DNA of 64,000 nt from contig OY725490.1 in assembly GCA_963281255.1 (NCBI GenBank), positions 5,208,001-5,272,000 on the forward strand. The letters are read 5' to 3'. Positions 33,097 to 43,400 of the stretch are shown here, piece after piece. Each line of letters opens with the position of its first letter. Position 1 is the stretch's first letter. The stretch is from Aphrocallistes beatrix. Its lineage: Eukaryota > Porifera > Hexactinellida > Sceptrulophora > Aphrocallistidae. The notes beneath the pieces are model-generated. The model did not search any database. It had not been told where the DNA came from and worked only from the letters and a program-made list of their open reading frames with translations. The translations under genes were made by a program, and so were the position numbers.

Positions 33097-36000
33097 TTAT
33101 TTGCATAGGGACTCACATTTTTCGATTTGTAGAAAGGTTTCATATACTATAGTCACACATTTCACCACATACCGAGAAGGATATTTAAGAGAACCTCTAT
33201 CCACTAGATCAATCAAAGTATACTGGAATCCAACGTCATTATTAACTTCAAGAAGTTTATCTGATGTTAAAAGGCCATGACAAGATTGACAACCACTAGA
33301 CTTCTTAAAGTAAGAGAAGACTGCGTATCCTGCTATATAAACGAGACATTCTATTTGAGAGACTTCTAATTCAGGAAGTGAGATTTCATTCAATTTGGTG
33401 AGATACGTAATGTTATCTATCGAGTTGTTCCTGAGTTAAACAATCATAGTCATCTGCAATTTGTTGAGGTATTCTTTAAGAGAAATGGTGCCTTCAGTAG
33501 AGGTAGAATAATATTTTAAATCGAACACCCTTAGAATATTTGAAAGTTGGAGTCTGCGTTCGGTTTCTAAAATATGGGAAAAGGAAATTTGATAGTGGGA
33601 CCCTGACATTTGTCTATATAAACCATAGTGATGTTCTAGAGCATCATTCTGGATTCTGTAAGTTAGAAGGTACTGGTAACCGCAAATCTCTATTAGTTGT
33701 TTGACCAGGACTGGCAATGCCTCACAAGTGTGTTGAAAGCTGGTAAACCTTTGTGCACTTAACTTTCCTGATACAAATGGCAGATTAACCCAGCAATCCA
33801 ACAAAGAGACAACGTTGTTCAGAAATGTTAAACGAAAGTCCGATGGGTAAATTGGAGCTGAATATTCATCCTTAAATCGTATATTTTTTCCAACCCAGTA
33901 TACATTAAATATTTTCCAAATCTTATTGATTAGTTCAAGAAATTATACTGTTTGATTGGTGTGTAAGGTGTTATTTCCATCTTCCAAGCTAATAGGCCAG
34001 TACATGTTGTCTCATGATAAATCTTCAATGCGAAACTAACATTTTGTCGTACTAACCTTGAGGGCCAACAAGCTTTCGCTGTTAATTTTGGTGCGCCCTT
34101 TAAAACATTACATTTATCAGATTTAAACAAATTACGGATATCTTCGAAAGGTGCGTAACAAAGTTCGGGATAAATAGATTTAGAGGTAAAATTAATGGTC
34201 GGAATACTGGCGAGAAATTGAGACGTAAAAATTTTTAATAATTAACCAATTGTTCCTGATGGATTTAATGATGTGCACATTATCAAAAAGCAAAATTAAA
34301 TTTCATTGTAGATCACAAGGGTGTTGTACCTTTGGTCGCAGTTTCGAATCAGCGAATAAATATTTGTATAAACGAATATTGAGTGGATAGTTATCTGTAT
34401 ATACACAGCTTCGACAAACACACCACAAGCTTCAATATCACAAATAGTTGATTTAACAATGGGATACAATGTTTCTGTAGAAGAAGAGCCTAAAGGTATT
34501 AACCGGACTATAGAGGAGAACCTGGTTGATAAACTAGAAAATACAGTAGTGTGTGGATCGTCCGGGTAGTCAATCGATCCGATTACCCTCCCACCTTTAT
34601 AGAACGCATCACTACGAATGTGGATTTCATCCATTTGAAGAATTACATGACGCTCTAAATCGTTAAGGTTGGCCTTTCCTATAATAGCTAACTTTTGACT
34701 TTTTCAACCGATTCATTTAATTTTTTCGGTGCAGATTTGAATCGCTGAGTTATCTGCAAAACTGCATCAATAATTGAAATAATTCAACATATAAAAATTT
34801 TTTTTAAAAAAATTGGTCATTTTACAACAAAGAAATGGGACACAATATGCATACAAACCTTTAGAAACTTTTCAAATTCATTCATAAGTCGATGATCTAA
34901 CTAATTAACAGACAGATTTTTGAAATTTTGAAATAATTAAAAATTCAAACCCCAAAACACCCGAGGAATTTTATTTTTAGTAATTTTGACAATATTTTTT
35001 TCATATTTCTCTTTTTATTCGTATTATGTTGAATTTACATAAAGTTATCACCTTTATAATTGCTAAAAAAAGTCTCAGAAAAAAAGATTTAGAAAATATT
35101 TATATATGTGCCTCAATTTCCATTAGTTTTAACTGCTTTGGAATATTAAATAACATGCAAATATCCTTATTCGACAACTTATAGCAGTATTTAACTTCAA
35201 AATATGGTATATCAAAATTTTTCTCCATCAAAAATGGGAAAAACTGATCATTGTTGACTGGTCACCCCAAAATAACCACATTCGATAGTGTCCGCCGGAA
35301 TTCGAGATCAATAACTTCTTTGAACCATGTCAGATCATCATTTTAATCATTATTTCGCGCTCAGCACTAAATTTCCAGCATTTTGATATATATATTGACC
35401 ATATTTGGAGAATTTTTGGATGTCCGTGCATAGCAACGGCCAGGAAATTTTCACATTCCTTGCCGTTGCTAGGAACCCGCAGCCAAAGAATTTCTCCAAA
35501 TATGTCCAATATATATATCAAATTGCTGGAAATTTAGTGCTGAAGACGAATTTAGCATTAAAATGATGATCTGACATTGTTCAAAGAAGTTATGGATATG
35601 AGACTTTCTGTTTCAAAAATGTGTTCTTTTTTAGGCGACACCAGGTGGTCCAAGTGGCTCTAAGTGGCGAAATATTAGCATTGAAATTTTAAAAATCAAA
35701 ATTAATGTTTAGAACCCCATTAGTGATCCTAAAATGGTTTAAATGGACTTTTGGCAAATTTTTGATAAAAAACAAAATGCCCATAGGAAAGGCCAACCTT
35801 AAATGTCGAAGCAACTTCTCCTAGAATTTTAGTATACTCGCTCTCTAAACCAATACTATTTTTGATCTTCAATAAGTCACGCTCGTGTGGAAGAATTATA
35901 CAGTTAGAGCCCTGAATAAGACGGTAACACGCTGATGATATTCCATGAATTTTTAAACAAAAGAAGCATTATCAAAACGCATTAAGACGCATTATCAAAG

Positions 36001-36300
36001 AATCATTCTCGGGTTCGAAATCAGACATTGGATGAGTGGGGTTTAATGTATCAATAGCATTAATGATATTATAAATGGCATTCACGTGTTGAATCAAAGG
36101 GGTGGATGAGGAAATTACCTTCTCATTTTTATTAATTTCAAATAATTCGACTTCATTAATGACATTTTACAATGACCTGATATCGGTTAGTGAGTGGCAG
36201 TATAGTTGAACTTTGTTTGTTTCCTTATAAAAAGCCTTACAATATAATTTTTCTTCAATAATTGTTGAACGTTCAATTGTAAAAATTTCATTATGATATT
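33097..36300 (-). pseudogene. P-element (THAP9-like) transposase, interrupted
   Basis: Minus strand. The N-proximal part is 36300-35803, with NPTHPMSDFEPENDSL (~36035) and KIHG/CYRL-type motifs. The TTAA-1 element 34663-35802 sits exactly at a TTAA inside the codons for ...VASTF-ND... After it come MDEIHIRSDAFYKGG and IVRLIPLGSSSTETLYP (34634-34296). Next is LTAKACWPSRLVRQNVSFA (34130-33930). The C-terminal part, 33804-33097, has NDALEHHYGLYRQMSGSHY, the DPLE-type motif of P transposases, and CQSCHGLL. Stops and a shift near 33436/33393 break it further. No THAP finger was found, and P-element termini were not identified. Confidence 0.75.
34663..35802. mobile_element. TTAA-1 element, complete, 1140 bp
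   Basis: It starts TTAAGGTTGGCCTTTCC and ends GGAAAGGCCAACCTTAA, flanked by the duplicated TTAA. The centre is a palindrome around TAGCAACGGCCAGGA. It is non-coding. Its removal restores the reading frame of the P-like gene. Confidence 0.85.
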
Positions 36301-36974
36301 GTATCTAAAGAAAACGGATGACAGTAGAATTTGGTCGATAAATAACCAAACTGGCAGGGAGTTCGACTAGATGTAATTTAGAATTAATATATTTAAGGAT
36401 ACCGCTCTCGAAAAACCATATGATTTGGCTTACAGCATACGATGGAAGTAGAGCTATAAGAGATGTTAAGCGTGGGCAGGTATCTCCGTTAAGAAATACT
36501 CCCACATTCCAAACCGTTTTTGATTCTCATTTCTAGTTATTGAGATACAGTGTCTCAAAGTCATGTTTTTGTCGTTTATCGCTAGCACATCTTAATGGTA
36601 GAAATCCGGCCACTCAAGGAATTGTTTAGGACAAACCAAGGAAACAAATACAGTCGACTCTCGTTAACACGTACACCAAGGGACCGTGGAGATTTGTACT
36701 CCTTATCCGGAGTAAGTATTAACCGAAGTACGTACGTACATAGCCACATTTGTCCAAAATACTTATTATACATAGTGATAACTACGTGAGAGTATGAAAT
36801 TGTACTTGTTAAATAGAGAACTCATTATCCATGTTGTATTAACGAGATTCGACTGTATTTTCATTGAGAAATATGTCTAGTATCTATCTACGTACATACT
36901 ACGTACCATATTCAAAGTGCTCGTAGGCACACACCAAGTCATACAATATTTAGTAAGGAAATACTCTAAGAACA

Positions 36975-38519
36975 CTAGTCTGGAAAGAAGTCGGTAATAC
37001 TACTCTGCCTTTTAGACTCAATGAGAAGACTAGTTAAATTATCTTCTAATTGGCGAACAAGGTCAAGACTATCCTCAGAATGCTTTTGTGATTCGAAGTA
37101 ACGCTGAACTAATTTCAATGCTTTTAGAGCTTCACAAGAGGTTGGTACCTCAAGTGGAAATGGTGTGTCATCCTCTTCAAATTCATCTAAGGTTGGCTCT
37201 CCACCAGCATTGGTGAAGGCTTCGACTATGTCATCATCTGTCATAACACCTGTAGGGATTATTCCATCATCCACAGAGAGGTAATCTGCGAACGTAACCC
37301 CTTGTGGTAGTATTCTAAGAATTTCTTCTTTCTGGATTCCACTGTCTGAACCTCCTTCACGGACTTCAATCTCAAATTCCTCATCAACATTAGGCACTAA
37401 GAAGCCTGCATGCCGGAAGCAATTAACAATCGTTTGGGGTGTTACTTTGCACCATGCGGATTTCAAGATTCGTAAGGCTTCTAGGACATTAACTGAAAAT
37501 TGTTCCTTGTTATCGACTGCGAAGACCATTTTTTGCAGCAGCATATGCCTGTAGTGAACCTTCAAATTTTGAATAATGCCCTGGTCACATGGTTGGAGTT
37601 TAGATGTCGTATTAGGAGGCAAAAATACTAATTTCGTAGCGTTGAGTTGTGATTGAATATTAGGATGGGATGGACAGTTATCAACTATCATCGCTACTTT
37701 TCTTCCTTCCTGCATAAATTTCTTGTCCAACTTGGTAAGCCACGAAGTGAAGATATGTGACAGCATCCAAGCTTTTTTGTTAGCTTCGTACTGTACTGGA
37801 ATAGTCTGGACACCTTTGAAACACCTAGGTTTCAAATATTTTCCAATAACTAGGAGCGGAAGCTTCTCCTTCCCTGACATGTTAACTGCAACAAGAACGG
37901 TTAATCGTTCCTTGCTTTGCTTTCCTCCGTTGCAAGTTTCTCCTTTCATTAAAAACGTCTTGTCTGGGAGGCACTTGTAGAATAAACCGGTCTCGTCTCC
38001 ATTGTACACATCATCAGGGGAAAATTGCGAAAGCAAGCTTGGGAGAATCGTTGAAGTCCATTCTGCTGTCATCTCACTTGTTACTTTTCCAGATTCTCCA
38101 CAAATCTTCTTAAAAGTTATATTGTATCTAACTTTAAACCTTTCAAGCCACCCAGTACTACACTTAAAAGTACTGTAGCCTAATTTTTGAGCGAAATTGT
38201 TAGCTTTTTCTAGGATAATTGGACCTCCAAGCGGCATATTGAGGCTCCTTGCCTGTCCAATCCATTTCAACAATACCTCTTCGAGGTCTTCGTACATAGC
38301 TGTGCGTAACCTTTTTCTATCAGGATCAAACTGAGACTGTTCAAAGGCTTCAGTAATTTTGGACTTATTCCGCAGAATAGTTGAGAGGGTAGTCTTGGGG
38401 ATTTGAAAATTCTCAGCAATCCTCGTCTTAGTCAACGTCTTCGATTTTTCATTCTTTTCTACAGCGATAATAATCTCCATTTTCTTCGAAAGGGTCAGAG
38501 GGAAGCACTTTGTGGCCAT
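36975..38519 (-). CDS. pogo/Tigger transposase (CENP-B/jerky type)
   Basis: 514 residues, uninterrupted. Residues ~8-55 form the N-terminal Pipsqueak-like helix-turn-helix (KTRIAENFQIPKTTLSTILR). Residues ~67-140 form the CENP-B-type second DNA-binding domain (GWLERFKVRYNI). Residues ~165-370 form the DDE_1 catalytic core: D175 in YNGDETGLFY, D280 in MIVDNCPSHP and D312 in KLQPCDQG. The acidic C-terminus follows. Length is usual for Tigger. The protein would cut and paste its own element at TA and could mobilise the MITEs with related ends. All catalytic residues are present and the TIRs are intact, so it may be active. A domesticated gene is less likely because the TIRs remain. Confidence 0.92.
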   Translation of the reverse strand: MATKCFPLTLSKKMEIIIAVEKNEKSKTLTKTRIAENFQIPKTTLSTILRNKSKITEAFEQSQFDPDRKRLRTAMYEDLEEVLLKWIGQARSLNMPLGGPIILEKANNFAQKLGYSTFKCSTGWLERFKVRYNITFKKICGESGKVTSEMTAEWTSTILPSLLSQFSPDDVYNGDETGLFYKCLPDKTFLMKGETCNGGKQSKERLTVLVAVNMSGKEKLPLLVIGKYLKPRCFKGVQTIPVQYEANKKAWMLSHIFTSWLTKLDKKFMQEGRKVAMIVDNCPSHPNIQSQLNATKLVFLPPNTTSKLQPCDQGIIQNLKVHYRHMLLQKMVFAVDNKEQFSVNVLEALRILKSAWCKVTPQTIVNCFRHAGFLVPNVDEEFEIEVREGGSDSGIQKEEILRILPQGVTFADYLSVDDGIIPTGVMTDDDIVEAFTNAGGEPTLDEFEEDDTPFPLEVPTSCEALKALKLVQRYFESQKHSEDSLDLVRQLEDNLTSLLIESKRQSSITDFFPD

Positions 38520-38950
38520 AATATAGTTGTACGTACGTGCTAAATGATATCAGTAAAAGGAATTAGGTATCTTAACCCGTCCCGTCACGGAAATTAGGTA
38601 CTTTTCTGTCCCGTCCCGGAGATTAGGCATTTTGACTCGTCCCGTCCCTGAAATTAGGTACCTGATGGTTCCGTCACGTCCCGAAAATTAGGCATGCCCC
38701 AAGAAAACCCACAGAAACCCACAGAACCCACGTGTGGGAATACCGATAGGCTTAATGTCATTCCCATTCCCATCCCATATGGGAAAACCCACAGATTCCC
38801 ATTCCCACGGCAAACCTGCTGACTACTACGCACAGTAGAACCTCGAGATTGTACTGTACGTATGTACGCACAGTATGTAATAAATACAAACAGATATTGT
38901 GGGTGGATAACAACTGACTCTAAACATCTAACCTCTCAATGAATGTGCAA

Positions 38951-39434
38951 TCCGTGTTCGTATTATCCGTGTTCGTATTAACCGTGTTCGTATTAACCGT
39001 GTTCGTATTATCCGTGTTCGTATTATCCGTGTTCGTATTATCCGTGTTCGTATTAACCGTGTTCGTATTAACCGTGTTCGTATTATCCGTGTTCGTATTA
39101 ACCGTGTTCGTATTATCCGTGTTCGTATTATCCGTGTTCGTATTATCCGTGTTCGTATAAACCGTGTTCGTATTATCCGTGTTCGTATTATCCGTGTTCG
39201 TATTAACCGTGTTCGTATTATCCGTGATCGTATTAACCGTGTTCGTATTATCCGTGTTCGTATTATCCGTGTTCGTATTATCCGTGTTCGTATTATCCGT
39301 GTTCGTATTAACCGTGTTCGTATTATCCGTGTTCGTATTATCCGTGTTCGTATTAACCGTGTTCGTATTATCCGTGTTCGTATTATCCGTGTTCGTATTA
39401 ACCGTGTTCGTATTATCCGTGTTCGTATTAACCG
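38951..39434. repeat. 15-bp minisatellite inside the Tigger element
   Basis: About 32 copies of WCCGTGTTCGTATTA, the first base being A or T in irregular order. The unit matches the subterminal sequence of the element itself. The frames open on both strands across it are repeat shadows. Confidence 0.95.
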
Positions 39435-40285
39435 ATGTATTTAGTATTGAAAACGCACTGAAGGGGACCCACAAATCGTACTTATTATCCGATATTTCGT
39501 CTTATCCGTGTTCGTGTTAACCGGAGTTCGTTTGTATATATTTTGCCATAGATTAGGTTGGGGAATCAAAACTTGTACTTCTTATCCGATTGTACTCCTT
39601 ATCCGTGTTCGTATTAACGAGAGTCGACTGTACTTCCAAATTCGAATCATAGATAGTCTATCATATTTGCCACCTCATAGGACCAAAAGAAAGTTAAATG
39701 AAAATGATTGTAAATTTTATCGGTGTCTGAAAAAAAGCCAAAAAAGGGCGAAAAATGTCATTTTTTTTGGAAATCAGGAATAAAATCACTAAGTTATAAG
39801 ATATCGAAAATAAAGTGGTCCTACGTTCATCGCCTAATGTTATGGAACAACTCTTGAAATTTTCAAACCTCTTTCTCAAACCAATTTTGACTTAAAATTC
39901 TGTAAAGACGGTCAATTTTGAAATTTTAAAATGCGAGATATAGAGATTTAAAGTTTAGATGTTAAGAAGAATGTTATTAAAAATGAACAAAAGCATTCAC
40001 AGACATTTATTCGTATTTATACTGCTGATTTAGGTATATTCGAACCAAATATTTACATAAAATTGCAAGAGTACCCTGAAAATCCACAAATTTCCTTGAG
40101 GCCCCTAACCCCGAATATTTTCAGAATATTGTGAATAATAATTCATATTCCTAGCACTACGAAGTATAATCTATCAGTTTAGAATGAATAAAGAGCTTCA
40201 AGAAAGTATATTAGGTAGTTAGAGCGAAAGTCTACGACTTTTAGTTTCCAAGTAAGGATTTTCGAAAAATGCTACGTCATCATAT

Positions 40286-40440
40286 TGTTAAGATCAAGTG
40301 TATTAGTAAGGAGAATCTAATGGGAATAATCCAAAGAAATACAATCTAAATAAGAGGACAAATAACTAGGGTCAGTCACTCTATACGGTGATAGACTAGA
40401 TACTACGCTAAATGGTTGGTTAACAATAATCTCCTTAACA
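40286..40440 (-). repeat. 3' LTR of the Gypsy element
   Basis: 155 bp, TG...CA ends, same sequence as 44780-44934. On the coding strand it follows the polypurine tract directly. Confidence 0.93.
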
Positions 40441-40466
40441 TCACCCCCTTCCAGCGAAACTGGTCG

Positions 40467-43400
40467 CTAGTCCCAGGGGATGGGGTCCCCGAAGAATTCT
40501 GTCCTGCGTCTCTCTCGGTTAGATCTTCGCAGGTCAGGTGGTTCTTCTTCTGGTGCGTCTTCATGCTCCGACTCGTTAGGTTCGATGGTCTCTGCCTCAT
40601 TCTCACTACCACCGCGCATCGCTACGCCTTGGGCAGCTCCGAGGCATCCGGAGGGGGTAAGTGGCCCACTGGCATGCGACCTGCATCTATTCAGGTGTAC
40701 CCACTTGGTTGCGTTCGTCATCGGGTGCTCAACTTTGACGTTCGCGCCTCTCCTCTCTTTAACGAGGTAGGGTCCTGTATAGATAGGGTCTAGGGAGTCT
40801 CTCCGCACCTCGTTCCGCAGCATGACTTGATCCCCGGCCTGGATACTGTTCTCGTGCCTGCCCCTATCGGTTGCCTTTCTTGCCGCCTTTGCCGATGCAT
40901 CGGAATTTTGGAGGGCAATTTCCTGCAACTTCACACGCCTTTCTGATAGTTGGGCGAAATACTCTCCTTGGGTGGTGTCTACGTTTGTGTCCGTATTATC
41001 CTTCAGCAGCGCCTCCAGGGGGCCCCTGAGAATTCTACCGAAGACGAGTTGGTGGGGGCTTAATCCCGTGCTCTGGTTCCTTAGATCGTTACATGTGAAC
41101 TGTACTTCGGGAAGGAGGGATGGCCAGCCCGACTTGGGTAGTTGTCTCTCCTCGAGGAGACAGCGCATTATCTGCTTCACGGTCCCGATCATCCTCTCCG
41201 CCATACCATTACCCTCAGGGTGGTATGGGGACGAATTTCTCTTCTCGATCCCTAAATCCATGCACATATGACGTATCAAATCTCCATTCACATTCCTCCC
41301 TCCGTCGCTGATTAGGATCCTGGGCAAACCGTGGCGATATACCCAGCCGCTCATAAACGAGTCCTTGATGTTTACTGCTTTTTGCTCCTGCATGGGCACC
41401 AACTCAACGTATCGCGTGAAAATATCCACGATCAGCAAGAAGTACCGGTATTGACCGTCGCTCCAGGGAAGGGTCGCGACGTCCATCGCCACCGCGTTGC
41501 CAACGGCGGCCTCGCCCACCACGTAGGGTTGGAGCCTCTCCTTAGGCCTTTTACACGGCTTGTTGCGGTGACAAACGATGCATTCGTTGCACAATTGCTC
41601 CACGTCCCGCCCCATGCTACGCCAGAAATAATTCCTCTTGACCAATTCAGTAGTGCGGCGGATACCGGGGTGGGTCTGGTTGTGGACTAACTCTACGACC
41701 GGCCTCCTCATAGACTTCGGGACGGCCAACTTGTGCCCTCTGTACAGTAGACCTGCGTCAATTTTCATGTTATCGTAATTTTTAAATTGTCCGGTTTTGA
41801 GGGTCCCATTATGTCTAAGTTCTTCTAGGGCATGACTTATCGCAGGATCGGAGTTCTGCGCCTGGATCATCCTGCCGAGCCAACTGTCCTTCGAATCAAT
41901 AGGATAGACATGATCCTCGAAGAAAAGTTCATCATCATTAATGTGTGTGTCAAATATGGCCGTTGGGTCCCGACTGAGGCAGTCTGCTACCGTGTTCTCG
42001 GCCCCTTTCCTGTAAACGATTTCATATGGGATCGACTCTAGTTCAAGCAGCCACCGGGCATAGGTGTGTCGGGGATCGCGCTGGCGTCTCAACCATGCAA
42101 GGGGGTTGTGGTCAGTGACTAAATACGTGTGTTTTGCTGCCTTCACGTAGTCGTGCCACTTCCTGGTTGCCGCCACCAGTGCCCATGCCTCTCTCTGCCC
42201 TGCGCAATAGCGCCTCTGAGTGGCATCCAACGAAGAAGAGAAATAGGCGATCGGCCTCAAGTTACCGTGTTGATCCGATTGGGACAGAACTGCTGCGATA
42301 GCATGATCGCTCGCGTCTGCTTCGATACAAAATGGAAGGTCCCAGCAGGGGAATCGGAGCAACACCGGGTTGGTCGTCAATACGGATCTTAGCCTCTCAA
42401 AGCTACTCTGGGCCGAATGTCCCCATTCCCAAGGCTGGCACTTCCTTGTTAGCCGATTGAGCGGCTCCGCGATTTCTGCAAATTTGGGAATGAAGCTCCT
42501 ATAGTAGTTAGCCAAGCCCAAAAACCTCTGCATCTCCTTGACAGATTTCGGAGGGGGGAATTTAGCGATTCTATCTACCAAAGCGGGGGCAGGTTTCCTC
42601 CCGTTCGCTGATATGACCTGACCCAGAAATTCCCCTTCCTGGTAGCCAAATCGGCATTTGTCGATCCTCAACTGTATTTTCGCATACCTAAGGCATTCCA
42701 ATGTGGTGTGTAGGTCCCTTAAGTGGAGTTCGAACCCGCGTGAGTGGGTGCAAAGGTCATCAACATAGGATTCAGTGTTCGTGGCGCGACGGAGCGCTAT
42801 ATCCATGATCCTCTGATATGTGCTTTGGCTATTGCACAAGCCAAATGGCATCACCAGCATCTCAAAATGCCCTCGGGGAGTTGCAAACGCAGTCTTCTCG
42901 ATGTCTGCTTCGCTCATTCGGACCGACCAGTACGCTGAGGCGGCGTCCATAAATGAGAAATAATTGTCCCCGTACATCTTGTCGAGAATGGACTGTGGGT
43001 CGGGCATGGAGTACGAGTCCTTTTTCGTACAGTCATTCAACTGCCTATAGTCCACTGTGAACCTCATCGACCCATCCTTCTTTGTGACTAGCACCACGCC
43101 GCTACTCCAAGGAGAAAAGGAGGGTCTGCATATCCCATTACGGAGCATTTCCTCGATCTGTCTGTTGATCTCGCGTTCCCACGCAGGGGGAGTTCTGCAG
43201 GATCGTTGCTTGATCGGTGGCGTGTTCCCAGTAATGATTGCGTGCTCTCCTAGCAGGGTTTGGGTCGGTCTCTTCGGGTTCTCTGCAAATACATCGTGAA
43301 ATTCGTGCAGTATCTCTGATAAGGCACGTCGTCGTCTGGCATCAAGGGACGGGTTTATGTCGAATTCAATCCCTCGTTTCGTGTTATCACTGTGTTCAGG

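Larger units (their letters stand above)
36651..39630 (-). mobile_element. Tigger/pogo transposon, full length, 2980 bp
   Basis: Ends are CAGTCGACTCTCGTTAACAC and, inverted, CAGTCGACTCTCGTTAATAC, with TA duplicated on both sides (36649-36650, 39631-39632). It contains an intact transposase gene and an expanded 15-bp minisatellite near one end. A 511-bp deletion derivative of the same family lies at 59904-60414. Confidence 0.9.

Noticed and set aside
36975..38519. Tigger transposase considered as a domesticated jerky/CENP-B host gene.
   Set aside because: It lies within intact TIRs and a TA duplication, next to a deletion derivative, so it is a transposon gene.
38920..39520. Long open frames on both strands (Asn/Thr-rich and Val/Phe-rich).
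   Set aside because: They only translate the 15-bp minisatellite, which has no stop in these frames.
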